Below are positions 31,500 through 43,427 of a stretch of 64,000 bases of DNA, piece by piece. Under the pieces are notes generated by a model. It was not told the DNA's origin, ran no database searches, and saw only the letters and a list, made by a program, of their open reading frames with translations. Each line of letters opens with the position of its first letter. Position 1 is the stretch's first letter. The DNA lies in contig NC_087070.1 in the NCBI RefSeq assembly GCF_963678635.1, positions 10,450,539 to 10,514,538 on the forward strand. The letters are read 5' to 3'. Source of the stretch: Symsagittifera roscoffensis. Lineage: Eukaryota; Xenacoelomorpha; Acoela; Convolutidae. The position numbers and the translations under genes are program-made.

Positions 31500-34400
31500 C
31501 ACTAACGAACTCATGGAATTCCTCTCAGCGAGTCTAGGAGCGACTCTAGACGAGATCTATCAGCGGCTGATCGATTGTGATTTTACACGAGAAGACCCGG
31601 GGTTGGCGATGTTTGTGGTCGCACTCCTCAATGCACTGGGAAGAGAGGGTCGAGGGAATCGCCCTACAGAAGTCGTGTTGATGTTGGCCTTCGGTGAGTC
31701 CGGGACCGCCGAGAGAGGCCGAAACCGATTGATGAGATGGAGGCGCGGAGAGATGTCTGGCCACGACCTGGCTCGTGAGCCAGGACTAGGTGAGCAAAGG
31801 GACCACCGGCTAGGTGAGATGCCCTTGCCCGTCCAACCTGCGCAGCCACTCATTGGAGCGAAGAGACAACGTGATGGGCCAGGCCCGTCACACTCTGTCG
31901 ACTCTCCAACAGCTGCTCCTCCCCTAAAGAGAGTGAGAGTGAGCGAGATAGAGATCCAGACGTCGGAGACGATTGAGACACTGGAGAAGAAGGAGAGAGA
32001 TCAGAGTGAGCTGTGTGCCAAACTTCAGGAGTACAGGGCCATAGCTCGGGAGAGAGACGAATGGAAAAAGAAATTTGAAGATCTGCAGGTGGCCTACAAG
32101 GAGGATGAGATAAAGCACCTGAAGGAGCTGTATATGGCGAAGGTGAGCCAAGTGTCACCGGAAATCCTGGCGAGCATGAGGTCCTCGGAGGGATCTAACG
32201 ACACACGCCCCAGGACAACAGCGCAGGAGCTGTGCGCATCGAGAGGACCTGAGGTTCTGGATTTGCGTGCATCAAGGGGGCCCGAGGCTCCTCAGCAGAC
32301 ACGACCGTCTGCTTCGAGTCAGAGGTTTACGATACCAGACCCTTCTGACACCTATCTAGCTCCTCAATTTCAGGAATCATTTAACCAAGTGGCCAGAGCC
32401 GCGATGGATGAGATCAACAGAGGCACTGAGCGGACACTGGCTAGGATCGTTCCTTCCCAGCGTCGTGATCATTCATCAAATAGCTCGGAGCGAGCAACCC
32501 GCACGATAGCGTGTTCTGCGCCTGGTGGAGTCTTTGAGAAGTCTCGCGTGGTAGACATCAGGAAGAATCTGATGGCACGTCATCAGTTCACGCAAGTGCC
32601 AGCCGAACATCCTCGAGCCTGCCTGAATGACATGAGCTGGAACCCCGCCACGAACGACCAAGTAATTCCCCCAGGGAGTCGCCATTTGATCATTGGAGAC
32701 AGTTTGGTGAGAGATCTGAATGAGATCTTCGTCTATGGTCATACTACCATTCTGTCCTTTGGAGGAGCCTCAGTGGCTCAAGTCATCAAAATGATGGAGT
32801 TCCAGAGCGAGGATCATTTGGATACATTAATAATAATGCTGGGGACCAATGACGTCTCGAGAGCCCCCGTGACTCCGGAGAACAAGTGGGAACCTCTATT
32901 GGTGTGCCTATTGAACGAATTGAAAGATAAGTATAGACCCAAGCTCGTGATCCTGTGTACGATACCACCAAATCCTTTGGTGGGCACTATAGCTGCAGAT
33001 TTCATGAATGGCAACGTGACGCGGTGGAATGAAATGACCCGCAGTCTGGTGAGAAACAACCCTGGCGAGTTGCGACTCCTGGATCTCGAAAATATGCTGC
33101 GCATGACTGACCACATCGCGCTCACTAAAGATGGAGTGCACTTCAATACCCAACGAGGGAGGCATTGGATTAATGATGTGTTTCAGACGCAATTGAGGGA
33201 AGTGGAGCAAGAGTCGAGGGCGACCGGTTCTTTGGCTCGGACCAATTCGACCGGAGGGAGTAGAATAAGGGCAACCGTGCCCGAATCCCTCGCCAACCGT
33301 CTAGGGCCCTTGGCGACGGAGACGGTTGGAGCCGCAACCGTCGCTCCGAGCTCGAACGTGAGAGACAGGCTGGGGACTGCTCCTCCTCCCAGGCCGCAAT
33401 CGATTGGAAGCCGACTCGGCAGATCGGTGGAACAGAACAACAGGAATAACTCCCAGACCGCGTCTAGGAGGAACGATTCGCCTGCCACGACAAATCCTGC
33501 TTCGACAGCAGGACCGTCTACAAGTACCGTGCCAGCGGAGGGAATTGAATCAGGCAGCAGGCTGCTTTGGAATAGATCAGATCCTAGTCATTGGGGTCAG
33601 TATAAGACGGACATGTCGGCGAAGTTGAATATGAATACCTTGACGTGTCGGGAGGATGCGATGAGATTGACTGGCGGTGAAAGTCCCACAGTGTCTCGAC
33701 TTTATCGGATACCGGGCGTGGATTGGCTGCTAGCAGAACAGGAGAAATTCAGCTCCTCGACCTCACTCCGACATGTAGACCTGGATGGATTACCTCATGA
33801 CAATACCTTTGGACCTTTAAACACCCGGTCGCTCACCGACGTTCGAGATAGGACCCGGGAAAGGACACCACCTGTGCGCAAGGGCAAGTTCCAGACGGAG
33901 AACAAGCCCAATAACAAACATCACAAGATGTACAGACAATTCGCTAAACCACCCGGTCAGACGCCGGGCGAGTATTCGAGGGATTACCCCCGAACTACAA
34001 CAGTGGTTGGAGACGATAAGAGATACGGGAACCTGAAGGCCCCAATAGGCGATGGCCTTTTTGCAGCTTATGACCCCTTGGACATGAACGCTGCCAAATA
34101 TCTGGTTGTGGCCGGCTCCGATTATCTCTACACGCCCCGTTCTCTATTCTGGCCCGATGTGATTTTCTTAACGGCGCCTAAACTGGACTGGGGACAGGCG
34201 ATAGGCATGATGATAAGTGTACGGAGAGTGGTCAGCATGGAGCCGCAGTTAATAGTGGTTGCAGGCTCAAATGATCATCTACAAAGCAGAGGCTTATTGT
34301 CACGTCTGACGGATGGATCGATCCCGAGTAACGAAACTATAGGGGAGGCGATAATGACACTGCTCTCGGCGATGGCCGAGGTAGAGGCAGCAGCAAGACA

Positions 34401-37400
34401 ACGTTTCACCATGAATGTGGTGAAGGTGATCTTCGTATTGTCACCAGGCTACGCTGCGTTGCCTGAACCCCTTCAATTTGTGTATACAATGGTCACGACG
34501 ATAGCAGAGGGGATATTTAACGTGATAATTCCTGCCCCAAACAGAGTGGTGGACCCGGACAATTACTATCCGTCCCGATCTGAGCTTCCCGCCGTTTGGG
34601 CTGACATCTCGAATGCCATACAGGGGCTCAGAGATTGTAGCACAACTAGGTTGGTGCTAGATGAAGTTCTGGGGTTGGAGCTGTCCAACTTTGCAAGATT
34701 ATTGAAGCTAAGACCAGGGGTAGATGACGATCATCTATTAGTACAACAGGTGGCTGATGATCTCTGGTTCAGACAGATGGATCAGGCAGAGAATGAGCAG
34801 GGAAGGATGATCAGAAAGAACATGACGTCAGCAGAGGAGGACCTCATGGCAATGGCTTTGCGTACGAAGCCACACAACAATATATGGTTGTACCTGTCAC
34901 CGAGGCTGTGCACCTTGGGTGAGGACGCGTTTGAACACGCGCCGGCAATAATTAAAGAGATACATGCGTATCTGAAAACTCTAATTAATGCCCGGGAGTT
35001 GGCTGGAGGCAAGATGCTAAAACTAATGCAAGACGTAAACACGATGTCGCTGGATAAGTTCCAAGCTGACGTGCTGGCCACAAAGGCACAGTACGAACGA
35101 TCAGATGCTATCTTGGGTGGAATGGGAGTGGGATGGACGCCATCTTTCCTATCGACGTGCTATCCGAGGGCATCTAGGAACCTGATCGCGAGTTTCGTCA
35201 AAGACATCAGGAAGTTGTCGATTGGACTGGTGCTAGCCTTATACTTGACATTTGGTCATGAAAACTTTGTGAAAGGACCGGCAAACCTCTTCACCCAAGC
35301 ATTGGCCGATTTAAGATTGGATGGACTCCTGACTCTGATTGCCATGACCTATGGTCGACTGGGAGACTTGCTTGTGCTATTGCGTTACCCTGAACAACTA
35401 CAGGGACCCAGTCGTGAGTTCAATGCACAGTTGGAAACTGCCTCGCTCAAGAAGATGAAAGACTGGAGGACTCTCCTACTTCAATACCTCTTGCAACAAA
35501 ACAGAAGCGTCACAGGAGAGGACAAAGTGGCGACGAACGCAAGCGAATGTAAGCAGTATTGTGGCATGCCCTTACTAACAGACTTAGCTGTTATGATGCG
35601 GATTGATCCGTTGGCTCTGGTCCACGGACTGAGGGAATTCGTCACAGTGGTGTATGGACCGGTGATGTCCTTTGCGTTCCCGGATGTGCAAGTTAAAGCG
35701 TACAGGAATTCAGTGTTGTACGTCAACCTGGTCTCAGTAGTGGATTGTTCCGTGCTGAATTGGGTAGAGCAGAGTGAACTGAGAAAGCTGGCTAGCGATG
35801 ATAGGCTATTCGGAAGAATAGCAGAGCCAGGTTGGGTGTTGATGGACTTCAACAACCACTTCAAATGCCGAATGGGCCGTGAGGATCTTTCCCACATCCA
35901 GTTTAACCCAAAACTCTGGAATTTGAGACCAGTGGTGAAAGATACAGGAGAGGCTGTGGTAGTACCTCAATTGCCGGGAGCCTATGCCCATGCGAGAGAG
36001 AATCAACAAACATGGCTTCCTGGGTCCAGGCCGCTGCCGGACCAATGCCATCGATATCCACCGATAAGGAGGATGTTGTTGGGAGTCACATCTCCCATCA
36101 TTGCCCCTCGTATCGGAGCAGCTCGTGACGCGGAGAAGAGAATGCTGAAGTGGAGTGGAGGGATGGAGCCGCGCTTCATCAGCTGGAACGCTGCCGCTGC
36201 GCATATGTTTGACTTCTCATTCCCCGATGCCTGGAGCAGGAAAAAGATCAAGGCACTACCCTCCAGGAGACCAGAGGTCTCGGCTGAAACGTGGAACGAA
36301 GTATATTCTTCAGCGGATGACTTATCGAGACTGAAGTGGTCAGGAGAAGTGAAAGTGGTGATGCTGGAGGTGGCAAGTGAGAGCAGAGGTGGCTCATATA
36401 TAACGATAGAGGACCTGGCCCCACACGGCGAGGAGTTGGTAGAGTTCCTGGTCGATGATGAATTGTTTTATCATGCAGGAGACATGGCCGTACCGGCTCG
36501 GCCGGATTCGGGCACAGACGCGCGACAAGGACCCTCGGGACCTAGGCCGAAACCTGATGCGGACGACGATGAATTGATGGATCAGGACGATAACGATGAC
36601 GGGACCGGAAGTAAGACGGAGAAACCGGGAGAGACCGATCTAGGAGCGTTGGAAAGGGACTTGCTAGAATACCGGTTCAGTGAAGACGACGATGGGGAAG
36701 TCGATGGGAGTTTATTGCTAATGGCACCATCGTCCTTCATGTCTCCTACAAAGGAGGCGTCGGCCGATCTATCTCCGATAGACCCAATAAGCCAGGCTAG
36801 AGAGTACCGAAGCAGGGATCCGCAGAAACTGCTTTATGAATCACCAAGGAGGAGGAAAATCGAAGAGTCAATGAAGATATCGTTCCTCAGCACATTACCA
36901 GAAGAAGAATGGGAAAGATATCAAATGGAGTTGGAAGGCAAGACAGGAGCAATCTGGAGCCGAGTAAACTTCATGGAGAAATCTTGGGACGTGATAAGGC
37001 GATATGGGACGCAGTCCATAATGAAGGTGGGATTGAACCAACCCATCATGCGTGAGGTCCTGGAAAAAATAGTGAGCTCCATGGAGTCGGATGTTCTGAC
37101 CGAGTCAGTAACAGAAGACAGTGCCGATGATCAGCATGTTGCAAAGAAATTACCTGTCAGACGAGCCAGGAAAGGGCTGAAGCGACTAAAAGGGAAGACA
37201 GGAAGTCGAGCCATGAACCCGAGAGTGGTGAAGTCAAGAGCCAACGCAGTGGTGACCTCTTTAACGAGCGCAGGTCGTTCAGGCGAGAGCGGGCAGGGAG
37301 ATAGTACAACGCTGACAGGGGGAGAAAAAGAGAATCTGATACCCCCTATGCTCTTGGCAGGTCTGACCGTAACCGCCACAAGGTCGAAGAAGACGGCGCG

Positions 37401-40359
37401 AACCCTGGCAGACACTAAGTTAGAAATGGAAGTAATCAGTCAATGTGGATCTGGAGGACTTGAAGATTACAGGCCCTCGCGAATCAACATGGCCAAGTTG
37501 AAACTGGAAGGACAACTCGACGTGGTCGAGTACAGTCGAATAACTGTGCCGGAATCGGTCCACATGGGAGATCCGGCAGGGGGTTATGTGGAGATGTTGA
37601 AAGCGAGGAACTCCGCGAGAGGGCACCTGATGGCTTGGAGTGAAAAGCGGGCCATGCAAGAATATCTGAAAGGGCTTACGGAGAACTCTAACTTCAATCG
37701 AAGAGAGTATGGCACAGTGATGTCATCAGAAGCGAACGAAATCGGATTGGAAAAACTGCTAGAAATTTCTTGGAGGGCGGCCGTCCAGAAATACTTCGAT
37801 GAGACGATGAATGCACCTGCTACTGTGGCAGCATACCTGGCTCATCCTTGCGTGAGAACTGATCTGCAAATACGACTGGCTTGGTGCTTGATGGGCATCA
37901 AAAAGGCGGAGTATGAAGCCAGTAATGACTCGAAATCACGAGAACAGGAGCTAGAGTTAATGGAAGCTCTACGAGCATTGATTTCGAAAGACGATTCAGC
38001 GATAGCATGGGCTAAGCGTAAGGATGCCCTTTGCTTTGTCAGGTTCGTGGTGGATCGCATCCCCACTCCTGTGTTGGGAGAATGTATAAAGATCATTCGG
38101 CAAAAGGGAGTTGATTGCGAAAGGAACTTCCTTAGGGCACTCCTAGAGCTATATCAGGACATGCCATTGACCGTGCCAAGCAAGAAGTCGAATGATATGG
38201 AAAGCTATCGCAAGTTGGAAGAGGTGAGAAGATACTCCAACAAAGAATTGAGAGTGAGCAGAGACTTGATTGAAGCGGCCAGAGGACAAAAAGAGTTTGC
38301 AACACTAGGGAAACTGAAGTCGTTCCAATACGTGTCTGGTATACCAGGGATGGCGTATAATCCCTTCGTGAACGAAGAAGCCAGGGAAGCATACTTCGAC
38401 TACGAGCAAGTCACAGTGCTCAACTTCTGGGTTGAACGGATTAAGGAAATTGGAATGTTGATGGTGGAACAACCCAAGCTTGGAATTATTTTGGAAGAAC
38501 GAGTAGTCGAGCCCTCGATTCCCGAGCTAAGAGGGCAAGTGAGTTTTGATTGTGGTTCTTGGGACGGTCCCTTGTAAACCAGTCTAGTAGTGATGTGGGA
38601 ACTCATGAAACCTTCCTGGTGTCCCCATCCTAACGCAGGCTTAATCTGGGACATGACCGCGGATATCATGTTAGACCGGGATGATGATGCGAGTCTACAT
38701 GATCTGGTCATGATACAACACCTGCTGGCCATGAGATTGACGAAGAAGAAGAGCAACCCGTCCACGGAGCTGTCCGAGGAAGGTACATCGAGTAATTGGT
38801 TGAAGCAAGGCACATGCTTGGCTCAACACAGTGGGATGGAAGGACATGTTTGTAACCTGGGACACTGCCTGATTACGCTAAGCGAGCAGCATCGACAACT
38901 GGCACGATTGTACGGAAGATTGAGCATGTCAGATAAGAGTGCCATGGAGTTGGTCGCAGACTGCCATGGGGTGACGGACGTAAACCTGATCACAGCCTTG
39001 GGATTTTGCAGCATGACGAGTTCGATAGAATCGCTCGAGCGCTTGGAGCGTGCCCCTGAGCTAGTGACGTCCCTCAGCGTGGAAATATTCCCTGGAGCAT
39101 TACAGACAGAACAAAAGATTGGAGGCTGGCGAGAAGCCCTAGAGAATGAAATGAATCTGAAGGATAGTGAAGCCTATCACAGACCTACTGGTTCAAAATA
39201 TATGGTGGGTTCAAGCTCAGCGCCGTATTGTAATAGCAAGTATCCTACGCACATGGTGGTGATGGATGCGAGGACGCAACAAGTGTTGGTTGACCAACTT
39301 TTCTCTGTGCCAAAGTGCGTGAGGTTGGCCAGAATGTCAGAGAGGTCATATGACTTGTTGGCAAAGATCTTTTGGGCAGTCCCGAAGAGATCCGAAGGCG
39401 AGTTGCAAGACGTTGTGGGTGAAGAGTTCATGAGACTGAACGAAGGAAATGTGAGTGAGTTCGAGAAACAGAAAGCGAGTGGAGCGTTACCTACTGAATT
39501 CCCCACTATAGAAGAGAAAGACGACCTACATAGAATTCTGATGGAAGTGGAACCGTTGCTGGGAGCCTCAGGGTATCGGACCCGAAGGAACATAGTGAGA
39601 ACCCATGGGGAGTATCCTTGCCACTGCTTGGCGCAGACGTTGTGGTACCCTAAACGCGGGAATCTGATCCTAGTCTGGGACGTGGAGGAGTTGTACTCCA
39701 CGGGGTTGCCCGATCAGAATCAACAAGTGTCAATCGTGGTGGTTAGCGCCATGCTAGCAGTGAGATGGTTAGAGGCTAACGCGGACACAAGTGAGCAGGA
39801 GACGGCCGTGCCGACTCCTGAACAGTTGAGCAACGTTAAAATGAGTCGTGAGTTGGATCTTTTCAGAACCACCTGCAAGGTTCTGAGAATACCTAAAGCC
39901 ATTGAAAGAATATGGTCAAGGCAAAGATTGATGCCTTGGTTCCGTGCAGTGATGACATCTTGGATGTATGAACGCGCGAAGCGTCACATGTCAAGGAATA
40001 CGGAAGCCTATCAATCTTTCCAGCTAAATATAGGACCAGGAGCCTATAAACGAGCATTCTTGACGCACAGAAACGCGGTCACCACAGCGGTGAAGCGGGT
40101 AGCTGGAACGCCTTGTGTTACTGAAGATGAGAAGAAAGAGGTCTTAAGAGCTGACCTAGAACGAAACGTGAGCCTGTGTCTTCACAACAGCTTTTGCAGG
40201 AACCGGGAGCAGAAGGTGAATGTGGACTTGCTACCTTGTTGCAAACCGAGGCTGTTGGAACAGGAGGGTTGGGGCACGGCCCGCAACTCTCTGGACATGT
40301 TAGAGAAAGTTCTGGAAGACAGTGACGCTGAACATCAGGATGGAGAAATGATGGAATGA
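31492..40359 (+). CDS. ORF2: giant SGNH-hydrolase-containing protein with one in-frame stop
   Basis: About 2955 codons in one frame from ATG 31492 to TGA 40357, interrupted once by TAA at 38575-38577 (element 1 has an arginine codon there). A helical N-terminal domain comes first, then a coiled coil (about 31950-32150) and an SGNH/GDSL hydrolase (about 32670-33210) with GDS at 32695, FGGAS, LGTND at 32839 and DGVHF at 33130, so Ser, Asn, Asp and His blocks are all present. A second region (about 34080-34620) has VVAGSD and VVAGSND blocks that resemble a divergent SGNH domain. Acidic linkers follow, then a long unrecognised conserved part and a Cys-rich end (HNSFCRNRE..LLPCCK). No signal peptide or membrane segment is obvious, so it is not a typical env gene. 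The role is unknown. Confidence 0.85.
38575..38577 (+). other. In-frame TAA in ORF2 of element 2
   Basis: The only stop in a frame otherwise open for 8.9 kb. Sequence on both sides aligns with element 1's ORF2 without a gap. Either a very young nonsense mutation or a readthrough site; the following context ACC AGT shows no known readthrough motif. Confidence 0.9.
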
Positions 40360-41092
40360 AGATGACCGAAGGAGAGAAGAGAAGGAGAAAGAACTTGATT
40401 GTCTTTGTGTGTAAAAACTTGAACAAATCAACCAAGTTTTGATTATTGAACTTGTGAAACTTTTTGTTTTGATTTAGTTTGGTCAGACCAAACTTTGAAA
40501 ATGTTGCAATTGTTAAAATTGTTGATTTTGTTGATTTTAGTTACTACTATCTATGTATGTATATAAGGAGCATAGGTGAGTATATTTACCTATTTATTCC
40601 CGACTGAAGTTTTTAACCTGTGTAAGACACAAATTCACTGTGTGGCGACATGGTAAGTTTGAGTAAACTCGCTCGAGAAGGGTGGGTAACTCAATAACTT
40701 TCCTAGCCACAGAGTTTCTTAGTTTTAATATGGAAAGGACCGCATAAATGACTGATTATACTTGGTGAGTGAAGTAAAGTTAATTTTAACGGGTGCGTGG
40801 CCGTGCCACGTCCCACTTTTTAATCACAAAGAGCGAAAAGAAGTTGTATAACAAGACGACGTAAGTAGTCAGAAAAGAAATTTTATCTAGGACACTCCTC
40901 ATGGTGCAAATTTTGTGAAAATGTTGAAAGGCAGTGAGATGTAGTACGATGCCATTTGTGAACACGTAGTGAGTTGAAGTGGAGTAGATAAATTTCATTT
41001 TCTTATGCGATTTGTAAGATTGGTTACAGAAAACTGGATACCTACTTGACGATAACCCGGTGTTGTGCGATCAATAGGGACATTGATGGAGA
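40360..41092 (+). other. 3' untranslated region of element 2
   Basis: Non-coding. The stem ACTGTGTGGC (40637-40646) with GCCACAGAGT (40706-40715) matches the one in element 1, with one compensated pair and one mismatch. AT-rich tracts with CAAGTTTTGA motifs precede it. Confidence 0.6.
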
Positions 41093-41107
41093 CTTGTCCG
41101 GGGAGTA
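41093..41107 (+). promoter_or_regulatory. 3' polypurine tract, element 2
   Basis: CTTGTCCGGGGAGTA directly precedes the LTR start TGTGCC at 41108, matching element 1 at 17483-17495. Confidence 0.82.
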
Positions 41108-41993
41108 TGTGCCATTCTGCCAGATGACACAGCATAACCTTCCCGCGACAGAAATAAAAGTGACTAAAGGCCTTATGAACAGAAAAGTGTTGCGACGGAG
41201 GGTCAGAATGTTCTAGAATTTTTATTTTTAAAATTTCGATCGGAAGAAGAACATTTCTGAGAAATAGAAAAAAGACGGCCATTTTGAATAAAAAAGACGA
41301 AAATCAGAACCACGATAGAAATTGTGAAGAACGGTTGTATCAGAGACAGGAAAATTACGGAGCCTCTTATCGTGGCAAGAACACACGATAAGGACCTTAG
41401 CGACAGATATTTGTGGAGACGGAGGCTTCAGTGGGGGGAAGAGAAATACCACGGAACCCTCCCGGGACACGAAATATAGGAGATAAGAGTGTTATCTCAA
41501 GAAAATCACGGGAGCGGAGGCTTGGTCCCCCAGAGACTGTTATATGTGAAGGGACTGGGTAAACTAACTATAACAGCTGCTGTAATGTCCTAGATCTTAA
41601 TTAAACACCGATATTATTTGATATTTCAGGACATGAGTAGGTAGAAAAAGGAAAGGGTCAATCCATCTCCAATGGATTTAATATAAAACTGTCACACAAA
41701 AACATATAAAAATAGGTTGTTCGAGCCGTGTTTTTAATGACAATCACGTAGTCTGAGGATCCGAGACTCAGCTATGTGGTTGTGTTCGCATGCAAACGAA
41801 AGCTGATCAAAAGTCGTTTGACTGATGGCCTAAAAATGGTAACTTTTTACTTTGCCCTAAACAGACCAGAAAATCAACTGGCAAGGTCGAGACGGTGAAA
41901 AACGAGTAGAATTAAGGTAACTGACGCCTGCCAGTCGTTGATAGGTACTTTTTCTACGCTCCGTCGCTGTGTGATATTTGGGCGAATGTTACA
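41108..41993 (+). repeat. 3' LTR of element 2
   Basis: 886 bp, identical to 17547-18432 except G at 41641. Ends TGTTACA, followed directly by element 1's LTR remainder. Confidence 0.96.
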
Positions 41994-42861
41994 AATTTTA
42001 GCAGTAAGCCTTCCGGATTGGTGGTTTTTAAGAACTAAGGGCGTTATTGGAACGTTTAGCCAAACGGTGAGGGCTGGAATATTCTAGTATTTTAAAATTT
42101 CAAAAATTCGAATGATGACGTCACATTTCTGAGAAATGCTGAAACGGCCATTTTAACAGAAAACGAGTGAGAAAACACAACAACATTAGTTGAGCTGACG
42201 ATAACAACGACAATCGTGATTGAAAAACAGCAGCAGATTGCAGATAACGTTCCGAGTTGCAACTATTGTGCTGCTACAATAGTTGCAAGGCCGTTGCGAA
42301 CAACGGTGAAGGGTAAGAAACCAGCCTTCCGGATTGGGAAGAAATCGAGATCAACGGGCTTGATTCACCGGATTCAAGAATCCGGAAGGGTCTCGGGACG
42401 GAAAACTTTTATTGACTCGTGTGAACTTTTAGCATCCTGTCATGTCCTGACTTGAATTTAATTGAGATTTGGATTAGTTTTGACAAGGATGAGGTGCTAG
42501 GAGTTGGGGGGAAAGGGTTGATCCATCTTCGATGGAGATGATGATTTTTATCTACTGAACAAAAACAATAGTAATATAATAAGTAGTAGCCCTGTTTTTA
42601 GGAGTGACCTCGTGGTCTGGGGATACTGAGACCCAGCCATGAGCTCACTATTTTTGCATGTAATTCAGTTAATTTGAGCGTTCTGGTCGAAGCCGGAGAA
42701 CAGTAACGTTTTTGTCGACCCGATGTTAGAAAAGACCACCGAAAAGTACTGGCTTGGTAGAGACGGTGAAAAACATGCAAAGCTCTGTTTAGACGCTAGC
42801 CAGTCGTCTTAAGACTTAGTTTTGTTATCCGTCGATATGTATCTTCCGGGCGAATGTTACA
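41994..42861 (+). repeat. 3' LTR of element 1, remaining 868 bp
   Basis: Aligns with element 2's LTR in patches: ACATTTCTGAGAAAT (42124), CGGCCATTTT, the TATA-like region (42572), the R hairpin (42604-42648), GAGACGGTGAAAAAC, CCAGTCGT, and the end GGGCGAATGTTACA at 42861. U3 has its own perfect 13-bp hairpin (42257-42269 with 42276-42288). The LTR end lies only 310 bp upstream of the PIG-T start codon. Confidence 0.9.
42604..42648 (+). other. LTR RNA hairpin, element 1 version
   Basis: GTGA-c-CTCGTGG-T-CTGGG pairs with CCCAG-CCATGAG-c-TCAC around the loop GATACTGAGA. Same shape, bulge and loop start as 18180-18221, with most pairs changed on both arms. Confidence 0.72.
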
Positions 42862-43171
42862 GATACTGATATATAACTTCATTGATATAATGATATAGTT
42901 TGCTGACATTTATAAATATATATGCATTTTTTTAACGCTGGTATGGCCCTATCCAGCTTGTGCACTGACCGGAACTAAATGGAAGGGCCCCTTTTGTAAT
43001 TTACTTATTAAAATTTAGGGAAGATTACTCTGACAAACTAAGGTTAACTCTCATCGAAAGATCTCAGATTTTTTTGAGTCTTTCTCTGATTGCCAATGAA
43101 GCGTTTTTTTAAAAGTATTTAGAAAAGAATCTATCAGTTTTGACAAGTTATGATGATGTTTTCAGGTTCTA
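42862..43171. other. Short host interval between LTR and PIG-T
   Basis: 310 bp of AT-rich DNA. A pyrimidine-poor but acceptor-like TTTTCAG ends at 43165, just before the PIG-T ATG, which could be the 3' end of a 5' UTR intron or a trans-splice acceptor. No promoter is evident. Confidence 0.4.
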
Positions 43172-43427
43172 ATGATCTTGCTTTTCTTTCTCTTCGCAGA
43201 TTTAAATTCTGTTAAGGCGGAAGAAAGCTACTCCGAAGAACTGGAGCTCAATTGGTTGCCTAATGGAGACTACCAAATTGCTTTTAACTTTGATTTCAGT
43301 TTTGAGAAGCTTGTGAATGAACCTAAAATTAGAAATATACACAACCATTTTGACCGATTTCCTAAAGTCGTTCATGATTTCATGGAGGAGCACTTTGTGA
43401 ACGAATTTCATCTCTCATTGACTCAAG
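43172..43427 (+). CDS. PIGT: PIG-T exon 1
   Basis: Codes signal peptide and residues 1-85. Ends ACTCAAG with GCTAGT after it, a GC donor; no GT donor in the right phase is nearby. The ATG at 43172 is the first in this frame that gives a signal peptide of normal length. Confidence 0.88.

Larger units (their letters stand above)
17547..41993 (+). mobile_element. Element 2: complete 24.4-kb Ty3/gypsy-type LTR retrotransposon
   Basis: Bounded by 886-bp LTRs (17547-18432 and 41108-41993) that start TGTGCC, end TTACA and differ at one base (18080 A versus 41641 G), so insertion is very recent. Internal parts are a candidate primer binding site, a 3.1-kb structured leader, ORF1 Gag-Pol (21568-31050), a spacer, ORF2 (31492-40359), a 3' UTR and the polypurine tract. 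It sits inside the U3 part of element 1's 3' LTR in the same orientation. Domain order PR-RT-RNaseH-IN with a GPY/F-type integrase tail places it in Ty3/gypsy (Metaviridae-like). Its length is far above the usual 5-10 kb of the group. Apart from one in-frame TAA in ORF2 it looks intact. Confidence 0.96.

Noticed and set aside
31492..40359. ORF2 as an envelope gene (endogenous retrovirus)
   Set aside because: No signal peptide, fusion-type motif or membrane helix is visible; it has an SGNH hydrolase and long soluble-looking regions.
1..42861. Tandem duplication of one element
   Set aside because: The LTR arrangement (split outer LTR, complete inner pair) and strong divergence between the two bodies show nested insertion of two families.
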